This document shows positions 10,005 through 18,843 of a stretch of 64,000 nt of DNA, one piece after another; the first letter of the stretch is position 1, and every line of letters starts with the position of its first letter. The stretch is from Streptomyces sp. NRRL B-1347 (lineage in GTDB: Bacteria > Actinomycetota > Actinomycetes > Streptomycetales > Streptomycetaceae), in the NCBI RefSeq assembly GCF_000720325.1, contig NZ_JOJM01000027.1, forward strand, positions 77,379 through 141,378, read 5' to 3'. Below the pieces are notes generated by a model, which was given only the letters and a program-made list of their open reading frames with translations, did not search any database and had not been told where the DNA came from. The position numbers were made by a program, and so were the translations under genes.

Positions 10005-11978
10005 TCAAGGCTGGTGGAGCGGGTTCGGCACGGTCCCGTGAACGGCGGCGTGCGGGCGCTCGGCGCGGTCGCGGTAGCCGTCGAGGTGGAGTCGGTTGCG
10101 GTTCAGGCAGAGCCGATCGATACGGGGAGTGAGCAGGTCGAACATCTCGTAGCGCTCTTTGAGCTCGGGGGCGCGCGCCTGGTGGCGCAGGATCTCGGCG
10201 CGGACGAGGGCCCAGAAATCGGATTCGGTGACACCCAGTTGTTCCTCGCACAGCGGTGCCAGATAGCGGAAGACGCCGACGAAGAGCCCGGCATGGATGA
10301 ACTGGGTGAGGAAGGCGGGGGGCTCGGTCAGCAGGATGTCGCGTACGGCGGGAGGCATGGAGTCGTGCTCCGGCACGCGCTTGGCACTGACGTTCACGTC
10401 GTCTACGAAGTCCTTCACCGCGAGCCGTACCGGGACGTCACTGTCGTCGAAAACGACGATGGCGTTCTCACCGTGGGGCGAGAACACCGTGCCGTACCGG
10501 TAGAGGAACTGCAGCAGAGGCGGCAGGAGCGCCGCGAACAAGTGGTTCAGCCAGACGGTCGGTGCAAGGCCGGAGCGCTCGACGAGTTCGGCGACGACAG
10601 CACGCCCCTGCGGGTCGGTGTGCAGCAGACAGGCGAGAGTACGGGCGCGCTCCCCCGGCGCGAGGTAGCGCGTGAGGGGCTCGCGCCAGATGGCTCCCAG
10701 CAGTTCCTTGTACTGATAGGGAACTTCCGGCAGCGAGTCGTATACGGGGTGCTCGACCGCTACGGATGCGACCTCTCCGAGGAGGATGACTCGGCACTCG
10801 TCGCGCAGGAACGGGTCGGTGTCGCGCAAGGCGTGCACCCAGGAGGTGACGGCCGGGGCGGCGAGGGTGCGCTCCGTGGGCAGACCACGCCACACCAGGG
10901 TGTTGAGGACCGACAGTGGCAGCTTGATGGTGTGCCGGTCGGGGTGCGTGGTGTTCAGGAACGTACGGATGGACTGCTGGGGCAGGCGCAGGTCGCCGTC
11001 GGTCGGCAGCGGGACGACCTTTCCGGCGGCGACGGACGGGGCGAAGAGGGGCAGCACGACGTCGTCCCACTGCCAGGGGTGCACCGGCAGGTAGAGGTAC
11101 TCCTCCGGATCGAGCCCCCGAGCGCGGAGTATGGCGGCGTAGGACTCCTCTGTGGCAGGGGTGAGTTCGCGGGCGTAGAGCTTGTCGGAGGTGTCCAGGC
11201 CGGTCACGCCCCGGTAGGTGGCGAGGCTGGTGTGGACCGCGATCCAGGGGATCGACGCGCTGGTGCAGGCCTCGGGTGCCCAGTGCCGGGCGTCGGTCGC
11301 GGAGAACCCGATGCGGCCCTTGTTGAGGACGAGCCAGGGGTGGCCGGTCTGGTGGCCTTCGAGTTCCGCGTATCCGAGGTCGGCCAGCTCGGCCGCGCTC
11401 AGCGCGCCGTGGTCGAGGCGGGTGTCCGCGCTGAGGGTGATCGTCAGTTCACGGATGAGGTGGCCGAGCGTGGCGCCGTCCAGGCCGAGGGTGCGGCGCG
11501 CGGCGGTCAGGAACCGCAGCGGGTCGGTCAGCGGCCGGGGCCGGTCGGCGCCTTCGGCGAGGGCAAGGCTGGCCGGGTCCACGCGCCAGTTGCCGTAGGC
11601 GCCGCGCCGGGCGCGGAAGGTGAGGAGGGGGCGGGGCTGCTCGCCCGCGGGGAGTTCGTCGAGGTGGAGGTGGTACGCCCCCGAGTCCTCGTCCGCGGAA
11701 ACGGGCTGCCCGCCTGCGAGGCCGGGCTGCCCATCTGAGAGACCGAGCTGCCCGTCTGCGGAAACGAGCTGCCCGTCTGCGGAAACGGGCTGCCCGTCTG
11801 CGGGAACAGGCTGCCCGTCTGCGGGAACGGGCTGAATGATCTCCTCGTACGCGAACTCGCTGATGATCTTGGCGAGCAGCCGTCGGCCTGCTTGCTCCCA
11901 GCGTTCCTGTGTCAGCTCGGGCGGGTCGTAGAGCGCGGCGGTGTCGTGGCGTTTGTGGGGGCCTGAGGGATTCGGCAC
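10005..11978 (-). CDS. IucA/IucC-family NIS siderophore synthetase (downstream copy)
   Basis: A 657-residue NRPS-independent siderophore synthetase, which adenylates a carboxylate and condenses it with an amine or hydroxylamine. Family motifs: GHPWLVLNKGRIGFSATDARHWAPEA split by the usual basic residues, LPVHPWQWDD, IKLPLSVLNTLVWRG, PYQYKELLGAIWREPL and SPHGENAIVVFDDSD. GTG 11978 follows GAGGAG. Unusual: residues 50-98 are seven tandem heptapeptides of the type PVPADGQ, encoded by a 21-bp repeat, inserted near the N-terminus. It is last in a minus-strand series with the aminotransferase, second synthetase and acyltransferase genes. The product cannot be predicted from sequence alone. Confidence 0.9.
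   Translation of the reverse strand: MPNPSGPHKRHDTAALYDPPELTQERWEQAGRRLLAKIISEFAYEEIIQPVPADGQPVPADGQPVSADGQLVSADGQLGLSDGQPGLAGGQPVSADEDSGAYHLHLDELPAGEQPRPLLTFRARRGAYGNWRVDPASLALAEGADRPRPLTDPLRFLTAARRTLGLDGATLGHLIRELTITLSADTRLDHGALSAAELADLGYAELEGHQTGHPWLVLNKGRIGFSATDARHWAPEACTSASIPWIAVHTSLATYRGVTGLDTSDKLYARELTPATEESYAAILRARGLDPEEYLYLPVHPWQWDDVVLPLFAPSVAAGKVVPLPTDGDLRLPQQSIRTFLNTTHPDRHTIKLPLSVLNTLVWRGLPTERTLAAPAVTSWVHALRDTDPFLRDECRVILLGEVASVAVEHPVYDSLPEVPYQYKELLGAIWREPLTRYLAPGERARTLACLLHTDPQGRAVVAELVERSGLAPTVWLNHLFAALLPPLLQFLYRYGTVFSPHGENAIVVFDDSDVPVRLAVKDFVDDVNVSAKRVPEHDSMPPAVRDILLTEPPAFLTQFIHAGLFVGVFRYLAPLCEEQLGVTESDFWALVRAEILRHQARAPELKERYEMFDLLTPRIDRLCLNRNRLHLDGYRDRAERPHAAVHGTVPNPLHQP
11685..11831 (-). 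repeat. In-frame 21-bp tandem repeat in the siderophore synthetase gene
   Basis: Seven consecutive 21-bp units encode heptapeptides PVPADGQ, PVPADGQ, PVSADGQ, LVSADGQ, LGLSDGQ, PGLAGGQ and PVSADED (residues 50-98). The first four units are nearly identical and the later ones diverged, so expansion looks recent. Confidence 0.9.
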
Positions 11979-12083
11979 GGGGACTCCTCTGGGAGGGAAC
12001 CGGATCGGGTCGAGCGGTGTATGAGAAGTGAGCAGGTCGCGGTGAGTCGCTGTGAGCAGGGTCAGTGAGTCGGTGTGAGCAGG

Positions 12084-12869
12084 TCAGAGCAGGTCGCGCA
12101 GGGCCCGGTCACGGATCATCAGCGCGGCCCGCTTGTCGGGCAGGTCGACCTCGGCAGCGAAGCGGAAGCCGGCGCTGAGAAAGGCGGAGACGGAGGGGGT
12201 GTTGCGCAGGTCCGGTTCAGCTACGACACGTGCGCAGGAGGGGCGGTGGTCGAGTACGAGATCGGCGACGGCTCTGATCAAGGCGCTGCCGAGTCCTCGG
12301 CCGCGGTCGGCGACGCTACCGATCAGGAGGTGAATTCCGGTGTCGTGCGGGCGGGCTGGGTAGTGGCGTGCCAGTGGATCGAGGTCGGCACGGTAGATCT
12401 CCCAATAGCTCATGGGGGTGCCTTCGAGGACACCGAGGCACGGGACGCTGCGTCCGTCCCCGTCGAACTGGGCACGTAGGTGCGCCTCTGTGACGGACAG
12501 GGGTCCGGCGAGTTCCCAGAACGCGGCGACGGCTGGGTCGTTCATCCACCGGCTGATGAGCGTCAGGTCGTCTTCGGTTCGGACGGGCACGAGTTGGAAG
12601 GTGCCGGTGTCGGTGCCTTTCGGGCTCCAGGCTGCGATGTGGTCGAGGAGGTCCGCTGGTGCCGGGGTGCCCGCCCCGTCGCCCCCACCTGCCGCCGGGA
12701 GTGCGTCGCCGCCGGTGCCGGTTGCCGCGCGGACCGCCTGCCCGTCGCTCTGGGTGGTCAGCGTGCCGAGTTCGTCGGTCAGCCGCAGGTCGAGGGTCTC
12801 TTCGAAGTCCGTCGCGCCCGCGGTGGCGGGCCCGGTTCCGGCGTCAGTGCTCGCGTCGGTGGGAGGCAC
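12084..12869 (-). CDS. IucB-like GNAT acyltransferase of the siderophore cluster
   Basis: A 261-residue protein. Residues from about 90 onward form a GNAT domain of the siderophore type (IucB, AlcB, MbtK group): LVPVRTEDDLTLISRWMNDPAVAAFWEL, YWEIYRADLDPLARHY, HLLIGSVADRGRGLGSALI (acetyl-CoA loop) and ARVVAEPDLRNTPSVSAFLSAGF. Such enzymes N-acylate a hydroxylated diamine or lysine before NIS condensation. The first 85 or so residues are Thr/Ala/Gly/Asp-rich low complexity with no family counterpart. GTG 12869 follows AGGAG by about 8 nt. It lies 106 bp upstream of the synthetase gene at 10005-11978 on the same strand. Confidence 0.85.
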   Translation of the reverse strand: MPPTDASTDAGTGPATAGATDFEETLDLRLTDELGTLTTQSDGQAVRAATGTGGDALPAAGGGDGAGTPAPADLLDHIAAWSPKGTDTGTFQLVPVRTEDDLTLISRWMNDPAVAAFWELAGPLSVTEAHLRAQFDGDGRSVPCLGVLEGTPMSYWEIYRADLDPLARHYPARPHDTGIHLLIGSVADRGRGLGSALIRAVADLVLDHRPSCARVVAEPDLRNTPSVSAFLSAGFRFAAEVDLPDKRAALMIRDRALRDLL

Positions 12870-12973
12870 GACGTCGCTCCTCTCGGCAGGGGGCGGGTTC
12901 AGTGGGGGCCGGGTGTGGTCCTCAGGGGTGGGTCATGACGGGCAGGGGGCAGGGGCGATGGCGAAGTGGAGGT

Positions 12974-15259
12974 TCACATGTGGAGAGGGTTGGCGATGGT
13001 GACGTAGACGGATTGGGTGTCGACGGGTCCGACCAGTTCGTCGAGGCCGTGCAGCCGGGTCAGCAGGTTGGCCTTGCAGCGCAGGACGGGTGAGTCGAGC
13101 AGTCGGGCGGGCAGGGGGGTGCGCAGTCGGCCGGGTCCTGAGGCCGCGTCGGTGAGGAAGCGTCGGAAGGCGGCGAGCAACAGGCGTTCGTCAGCGAGGC
13201 GTTGGGACCCGAGGGCTCCGATGAGGCCGAGGACGTTGTTGATGCCGAGGTAGTAGGCGAAGCGCTCGTCGGTCACCGCGTCGGAGACGAAGGTGTCGCT
13301 GTGCTGCCCGATGCCGGGGAGGCGCTTCTCCAGCTCGGCGCGGTGGGATTCGCGGAAGTAGTAGCCCTGGTTGTCCCGGTAGCGCCCGCCGGTCGGCCAG
13401 CCTTCGGAGTCGAGCAGTAGCAGGGTGTTCTGCTGGTGGGCTTCCAGGGCGACGCCTGCCTCGCTGTCCAGCCACAGCACGGGGCGTACGACGCTTTCGA
13501 GGTAGCGCAGGAACCACTCCGTGGCCACGGCTCCGCGGGGTCGGCCGGTGTGCCCGGCGAGGCGGGTGATGATCTCGGCGAGCCGGGAGCGCAGCGGCGG
13601 CCGGTCCTGGCCGCTGAGCTGGTCGGTGGGCCGGGGCGAGACGAGGCCGGCGATGCAGGTGGCGTCGTCGGTGGGGCCGAAGGGGTTGTGCCGGATCATG
13701 ACGTCGAGCCCGGCGACGGGGTTGCCGTCGGCTCCGGTGACGGCCAGCCAGGCCGGGTCGCGGATCACGTCGAAGCCGGGGTGGACGGCCTGCCACTGTT
13801 CGCCGAGGCCGCTGCGCAGCAGTCGGTGGACCTCGACGCCGCGGTGGAGTTCTTTGTGGAGGTTCTCACGACGGGAGTTGGTGATGCGCAGGCCCAGCGA
13901 CAGCTTCAGCATGGCCGGGGCGCCGGACCGGTAGAGGGTGCGTACGGAGGAGGTGGGGCTCCAGGGCGCACCGTGCGGGCCGCAGTCCTTGAGGAGTCCG
14001 GCGGCCAGGAGCTCGGCGGCTTCGGGGCGGTGCTTGAGTTCCCGCATCTGCCAGGGGTGCACGGGGAGCAGGGCGTGGCCGTCCGGCGGTGCCAGACCGG
14101 GACCGGCCAGGCGTGCGGTGAGCCGGTCGGCCGGGACGGTGCGGCCCCGCTCGGTCCAGGCCGAGGCCATGGCCAGGACGGAGGGGTCGACCGCCAGCCA
14201 GTGCAGTGGGAAGGAGCCGCGCAACTCCGGTGAGTAGAGCCGGGATTCGGTACTGGAGAGGCCCTCGCGGCTCTTCGGGGTCGGGTGCAGGGGGTGACCG
14301 AGAAGGAGGGATTGTTCGGCGGCGAGGAAGCGGTCGGGGGTGTCGTCCAGGTTCTCCCGGCGGCCGGCGAGGAAGTCGGCGGTGCGGCGGACGGAGTCGG
14401 CGACGCGGGCGACGAGTTCGGCGCCGTCTGCGGACTCTTGGGCTGCGGGCGAGGACGTCCTGGGTACGTCGGGCGTCGCGGTTCCGCCGGTGGCTGGGTT
14501 TGATCCAGCGAGGGCTCCGGCCGGGGCAGGTGCGGTCGCGTCCGGTGCCGGGAGGCCCGTAGGTGGCTGCCGGGTGGGCATCTGAGGGCTGGGCGGCTGG
14601 CCCGTGGCATCTGGGGCCAGGGCCTTGCTCTCCGTTGCCTCGCCCTGGGGCGCCTTCGCCTCGGGCGCCGTCACCCCCGCTGCCTGGGGAGCCGATGACG
14701 CCTCACCCGACACGACTGGAGGGGTCAACTCCGGCTCTGCCTCTGCCTGTTCCTGACCGCTCGGGGAGTCGGCCTGCTCTGCGCGAGGGGCACCGGTGGG
14801 CTTGGGGGCGGACGGGCTTTCCTCCGTGGACGCGGACTCGCGGGTCAGGAGGGCCGCGACCGTGACCGCGTCGACCGGGGGCGCGGAGTCGGGGCCGTCC
14901 TCCAGGTAGGGGAGGCCGAAGCGGTGCCAGCCGGTCGGGGACCAGTAGTCGACGGGGACCAGCAGGGCGGTGCCGCTGGCGTGGAGGGGGATGCGGAGGG
15001 AGCCGTGGTCGGGCGCGGCGATGGCGTTCTCCCGCACCCAGCAGCGCAGCAGGTTCTCGACGGCGGCGGCCTGTGCGGCGACCTGCGGGTCGGGGTGGTC
15101 GAGGAGGTCGGCGGTGTGGTGCGGCAGGCGCTTGGCCTCGTAGGTCCTGCCCTTCTGCTGGGGGACTGTGCCGGACTCCGCAGCCAGCGGGGATTGCGTG
15201 CCGTAGGCGCCTGAAGGGTGCGGTTGGGGACGGCCGTCGGGTGCGGGGGTGGCGTTCAA
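12974..15259 (-). CDS. IucA/IucC-family NIS siderophore synthetase (upstream copy, with large low-complexity insert)
   Basis: A 761-residue NIS synthetase, about 130-150 residues longer than usual. Motifs: LLGHPLHPTPKSREG, HALLPVHPWQMRELK, LKLSLGLRITNSRREN, VALEAHQQNTLLLL and the C-terminal LLTRLHGLDE. The excess is a Pro/Ala/Thr/Glu-rich segment at residues 141-277 that splits the N-terminal domain between VAALLTRES and ELVARVADSVRRT, so the conserved fold resumes cleanly after it. The start is TTG 15259 with AAGGAAG five nt upstream. A second synthetase of the same family in the cluster suggests two condensations, for example on the two ends of citrate. Confidence 0.88.
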   Translation of the reverse strand: MNATPAPDGRPQPHPSGAYGTQSPLAAESGTVPQQKGRTYEAKRLPHHTADLLDHPDPQVAAQAAAVENLLRCWVRENAIAAPDHGSLRIPLHASGTALLVPVDYWSPTGWHRFGLPYLEDGPDSAPPVDAVTVAALLTRESASTEESPSAPKPTGAPRAEQADSPSGQEQAEAEPELTPPVVSGEASSAPQAAGVTAPEAKAPQGEATESKALAPDATGQPPSPQMPTRQPPTGLPAPDATAPAPAGALAGSNPATGGTATPDVPRTSSPAAQESADGAELVARVADSVRRTADFLAGRRENLDDTPDRFLAAEQSLLLGHPLHPTPKSREGLSSTESRLYSPELRGSFPLHWLAVDPSVLAMASAWTERGRTVPADRLTARLAGPGLAPPDGHALLPVHPWQMRELKHRPEAAELLAAGLLKDCGPHGAPWSPTSSVRTLYRSGAPAMLKLSLGLRITNSRRENLHKELHRGVEVHRLLRSGLGEQWQAVHPGFDVIRDPAWLAVTGADGNPVAGLDVMIRHNPFGPTDDATCIAGLVSPRPTDQLSGQDRPPLRSRLAEIITRLAGHTGRPRGAVATEWFLRYLESVVRPVLWLDSEAGVALEAHQQNTLLLLDSEGWPTGGRYRDNQGYYFRESHRAELEKRLPGIGQHSDTFVSDAVTDERFAYYLGINNVLGLIGALGSQRLADERLLLAAFRRFLTDAASGPGRLRTPLPARLLDSPVLRCKANLLTRLHGLDELVGPVDTQSVYVTIANPLHM

Positions 15260-15418
15260 GGGGCTTCCTTGCGTGGTGTCGGGCTCCGTGTGGCGACGGG
15301 CAGGGGCTGGGACGAGGGGGTGGGACAGGAGAAGCGGTCGGCTGCCGCCGGGGCAGTCCGGTTCCGTCGTGATCAGCGAGGAAGGGGGCGGCGGGCAGTG
15401 GGGCGTGGGCGGCGGTGG

Positions 15419-17071
15419 CTACCTGTGCTGGGCGCGTGTCGCTGTGGCGAGCGCGTCGGCGAGGCGATCGAGGACGGCGGTCGCCTGTTCGTCGGTGATG
15501 GTGAGGGGAGGCAGGAGCCGTACGACGCTGGAGTGGCGGCCGCCGAGTTCGACGATGAGTCCGCGGCGCAGGCACTCCCGCTGCACGGCGGCGGCGAGTT
15601 CGGGGGCCGGTGGGTGGGGACGGCTTTGCGGAAGGTCGTGTGCGGTGTCGCTCGGGCGCTGATGGAGGTCGGCGTGTTCACCCGCCATGCCCTCGTCGGA
15701 CTGGGAGGGGTGCGGGTGAGCGCCTTCAAGTCGGGCGCCCGCGGATCGGCCGCCTGCTGCGCGGGGGCCGCCCTGACGTGCGGCGGGGACCGTGCGGGCG
15801 GAGCCGGAGTGGTGGTCACGTACGGCGGAGTCGGGCGCGGTTTCGGTCCGCCCGTCCACCACCGCCGAAGACGGGTCGTCGTTTCGGGAGGCACTCCGCG
15901 GCTGGTCGAACTCACCACCGTGCAGGATGGTTTGGCGTCCGGTCGGGTCGACCAGTTCGACGCCGAGCATGAGGCCGCGTCCGCGTACGTCGCCGATGCT
16001 GGAGTGCTCGTGGGCCAGGGAGCGCAGCCCGGCGAGCATGCGGGCGCCGAGGTCGGCGGCACGTTCGGCGAGGCGGTTCTCCCGGACATAGGCCAGGGTC
16101 GCCGCGCCCGCCGCCATGGCGAGCTGGTTGCCGCGGAAGGTGCCCGCGTGGGCGCCGGGCGGCCAGACGTCGAGGTCGTCGCGGTAGACGACGACGGCGA
16201 GCGGCAGGCTGCCGCCGATGGCCTTGGAGAGGACGAGGACGTCGGGGGTGACGCCGCTGTGCTCGACGGCCCAGAAGGCGCCGGTCCGGCCGACGCCCGT
16301 CTGCACTTCGTCCGCGATGAGCGGAATGCCGCGGGCGGCCGTGATGTCGCGCATCCGGCGCATCCAGGCGTCGGGGGCCGGGAGCACGCCGCCCTCACCC
16401 TGCACGGGTTCGACGATCATCCCCGCCGGGGCGGGGACGCCGGACTTGGAGTCGTCGAGCACGCTCTCGGTCCAGCGGGCCGCGAGTTCGGCGCCGCGGG
16501 GACCGCCGATGCCGAAGGGGCAGCGGTAGTCCTGCGGATAGGGCAGGCGCGCCACTCGTACGTCCCGTGCGCCGCCGGATGCTTCGAGCGCCCCCGCCGT
16601 CATGCCGTGGTACGCGCCGGTGAAGGCGAGCAGCCCTTCGCGCCCGGTGGCGGCGCGCACCAGTTTCAGGGCCGCCTCCACCGCGTCCGTGCCCGCGGGA
16701 CCGCAGAACTGGACGCGTGCGCGCTCCGCGAAGCCGCGCGGAAGGGTGCGGAACAGCTCGGTGGTGAAGGCGTCCTTGACCGGTGTGGCCAGGTCGAGGA
16801 CGTGCAGGGGCGCGCCGGAGTCGAGGACCGCGCGGATGGCTTCGAGGACGACGGGGTGGTTGTGTCCGAGGGCGAGGGTGCCCGCGCCGGAGAGGCAGTC
16901 CAGATAGCGCTGCCCGTCGGCGCCCTCGATCGTCATCCCCCGCGCGCGGACGGGCACGATCGGCAGGGCGCGCGCATAGGTGCGCGCGGCGGACTCGCGC
17001 GCCGACTGACGGCGCAGAATCCCTTCGTGCGCCGCGGACACCACCGCGGGGACAGGATCGGTCACGGCCAC
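15419..17071 (-). CDS. Class III aminotransferase (diaminobutyrate-type) with internal insertion
   Basis: A 550-residue PLP enzyme related to diaminobutyrate-2-oxoglutarate aminotransferases that begin rhizobactin/schizokinen-type pathways. Visible are GPAGTDAVEAALKLVR, AYHGMTAGAL, the cofactor Asp254 in LIADEVQTGVGRTG and Lys283 in VLSKAIGG. Residues 379-489 are a His/Arg/Ser/Pro-rich low-complexity insert between MLGVELVDPTG and PELAAAVQRECLRRGLIVELGG; homologues are about 430-460 aa. The start is GTG 17071 behind GGGAGG. It heads the siderophore series, with a 159-bp gap before the next gene. No DmdR/IdeR-type iron box was found upstream. Confidence 0.85.
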   Translation of the reverse strand: MAVTDPVPAVVSAAHEGILRRQSARESAARTYARALPIVPVRARGMTIEGADGQRYLDCLSGAGTLALGHNHPVVLEAIRAVLDSGAPLHVLDLATPVKDAFTTELFRTLPRGFAERARVQFCGPAGTDAVEAALKLVRAATGREGLLAFTGAYHGMTAGALEASGGARDVRVARLPYPQDYRCPFGIGGPRGAELAARWTESVLDDSKSGVPAPAGMIVEPVQGEGGVLPAPDAWMRRMRDITAARGIPLIADEVQTGVGRTGAFWAVEHSGVTPDVLVLSKAIGGSLPLAVVVYRDDLDVWPPGAHAGTFRGNQLAMAAGAATLAYVRENRLAERAADLGARMLAGLRSLAHEHSSIGDVRGRGLMLGVELVDPTGRQTILHGGEFDQPRSASRNDDPSSAVVDGRTETAPDSAVRDHHSGSARTVPAARQGGPRAAGGRSAGARLEGAHPHPSQSDEGMAGEHADLHQRPSDTAHDLPQSRPHPPAPELAAAVQRECLRRGLIVELGGRHSSVVRLLPPLTITDEQATAVLDRLADALATATRAQHR

Positions 17072-17257
17072 GGCTGTTCGTCCTCCCGCTGGGACTGGGC
17101 AGGTGCCCGTTGCATCCGGCCGGGTGCGGCGGGCGAGTTGGCGCGAGGGCTGAACGCGTGTCGCGTGTCCCCCGTACGTACCAACGACGGCGAGTGCGGG
17201 GGATCACGGGTTGCCCGAAGATCCTTGCCGTGACGGAACCGTTGCCGTTCCGTCGGC

Positions 17258-17285
17258 CGTCCCCAACGGCACCGGCATAGTGTGG
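17258..17285 (+). promoter_or_regulatory. Promoter block shared by the two paralogous proteases (copy 1)
   Basis: CGTCCCCAACGGCACCGGCA followed by TAGTGTGG. Nearly the same 28-bp block occurs at 18958-18985 before the second protease. TAGTGT could be a -10; no standard -35 was seen. In the 391-bp gap 17072-17462 it is, with the CGTACG cluster, the only signal seen. Confidence 0.5.
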
Positions 17286-17365
17286 GGTGCCGTTCATCAG
17301 CAGCAAGGCGTTCAGAACCTCTGAGCACCGCGATGCCCAGTGATGAACGGCACTGCTGCGACAGA

Positions 17366-17409
17366 CGTACGGAACTCGTACGAACAGAGCCCGTACGAAA
17401 TGGCGTACG
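17366..17409. repeat. Cluster of four CGTACG palindromes in the protease 1 leader
   Basis: CGTACG occurs at 17366, 17377, 17392 and 17404 between the promoter block and the start codon. The spacing (11, 15, 12) is looser than in the array before the second protease. Confidence 0.5.
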
Positions 17410-17462
17410 ACGCCACGATGTCCGGCATTTTGAACGATTCGAGGCCCAGGGGGATTCTCACC

Positions 17463-18692
17463 ATGCGACCCATACGTCCGCTCTTCACCGCCCGTCGTGG
17501 GAGAAGCGCGCGCGGCAGAACCTCCCCCGTGGCGGCCGCTGTCGCGCTCGGCGCGGCCCTCGTCCTGACGGCGACGGCCTGTGGTCCCGGCGACGACAAG
17601 GACGACTCGTCCGCGTCCCAGCCGGGCGGCAGCGGCGACGGCGACGGCAAGATCCAGCTTCCCGGCGACATCGAGGACCGGCTCAAGGAGCACGGCATCG
17701 ACATCGACAAGTGGAAGGACGGCGCCTGGCGCAACTGGGACAAGGACGACTGGCTCCGCGAGGCGGGCGATTTCGTCAATCCGATCATCGAGGGCCTGTG
17801 GGACCCGGACCGCATGCGGGACGCCGACAAGAACCCGGACCGGGGCGTCGACGACAACGACATCTCCGGTGACCAGGGCGTGACGGACCCGACTCCGAAG
17901 CCGGTCGAGGCGGCGTCCGTGAAGGCGCCGTATCACGACCAGGTCCCCGCGGCCGGGAAGCTGTTCTTCGACGGCCCCGAGGGCTCGATGGTCTGCTCGG
18001 CCACGGTCGTCAAGGACCCGAAGAACCCCGGCAAGTCGAACATGGTGTGGACCGCGGGCCACTGCGTCCACGCGGGCGCCAAGGGCGGTTGGTACCGGAA
18101 CATCGCCTTCGTCCCCTCGTACAACAACGAGGGCAAGGCCGCCGCGCAGCTTCAGGGCGCGCCCAAGGAGGAAGTCGCTCCGTACGGCGTGTGGTGGGGC
18201 GACTGGGCTCAGACCTCCGACCAGTGGATCGAGCAGGGCGGTCCGACCGGCGGCAAGGGTGCTCCGTACGACTTCGCGGTGATCCACGTGACGCCGGAGA
18301 AGGGCAGCGAGGGCAAGTCCCTGGAGGAGACGGTCGGCGCGGCGCTGCCCGTGGACTTCAACGCTCCGGCCGTTCCGGACATCAAGGACATGACGGCGAC
18401 GGGCTACCCGGCGGCGCCGCCGTTCGAGGGCCAGGAGCAGTTCCAGTGCGCGGACAAGCCGGGCCGGCTGTCGATCAGCGAGCCCGACCCGACGATGTAC
18501 CGCATCGGCTGCACCATGACCGGCGGTTCGTCCGGCGGTGGCTGGGTCGCCGCGGGCAAGGACGGCAAGCCCGCCCTGGTGTCGAACACGTCGATCGGCC
18601 CGGTGACGGCCGGCTGGCTGGCGGGCCCGCGCCTGGGTGACGAGGCCAAGGGCATCTACGACGCGGTCAGCAAGAAGTTCGCCGGCCGGTAG
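17463..18692 (+). CDS. Secreted trypsin-like serine protease lipoprotein, paralogue 1
   Basis: A 409-residue exported protein. The N-terminus is a basic stretch (MRPIRPLFTARRGRSARG), a hydrophobic segment and a lipobox-like LTATAC followed by a charged linker, so it is probably lipid-anchored on the cell surface. The catalytic triad of a chymotrypsin/V8-like peptidase is readable: His in VWTAGHCVHAG, Asp in PYDFAVIHV and Ser in TMTGGSSGGGW. A conserved helix-rich region (LKEHGIDIDKWKDGAW...DDWLREAGDFVNPIIEG) lies between anchor and protease domain. ATG 17463 is chosen for its AGGGGG site and signal peptide. The substrate is unknown. The next gene is a close tandem copy. Confidence 0.85.
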   Translation: MRPIRPLFTARRGRSARGRTSPVAAAVALGAALVLTATACGPGDDKDDSSASQPGGSGDGDGKIQLPGDIEDRLKEHGIDIDKWKDGAWRNWDKDDWLREAGDFVNPIIEGLWDPDRMRDADKNPDRGVDDNDISGDQGVTDPTPKPVEAASVKAPYHDQVPAAGKLFFDGPEGSMVCSATVVKDPKNPGKSNMVWTAGHCVHAGAKGGWYRNIAFVPSYNNEGKAAAQLQGAPKEEVAPYGVWWGDWAQTSDQWIEQGGPTGGKGAPYDFAVIHVTPEKGSEGKSLEETVGAALPVDFNAPAVPDIKDMTATGYPAAPPFEGQEQFQCADKPGRLSISEPDPTMYRIGCTMTGGSSGGGWVAAGKDGKPALVSNTSIGPVTAGWLAGPRLGDEAKGIYDAVSKKFAGR

Positions 18693-18843
18693 CAGCAGCT
18701 CACAGGCTGTCGGCAGCTTCCGGAAGTGCGCGCGGCGCACGGTGGGTTCGCTCGCGAGAGGGAACCCACCGGCCGCGCGCGACCGGGGCGCGGTGCCATC
18801 CGCGCGCGGCGCGCATCCGCGCCTCGGAGCTCCACTTTGTGCG

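Noticed and set aside
17072..17339. Iron box (DmdR1/IdeR) upstream of the siderophore genes
   Set aside because: No TTAGGTTAGGCTAACCTAA-like sequence found here or before the other three genes of the set.
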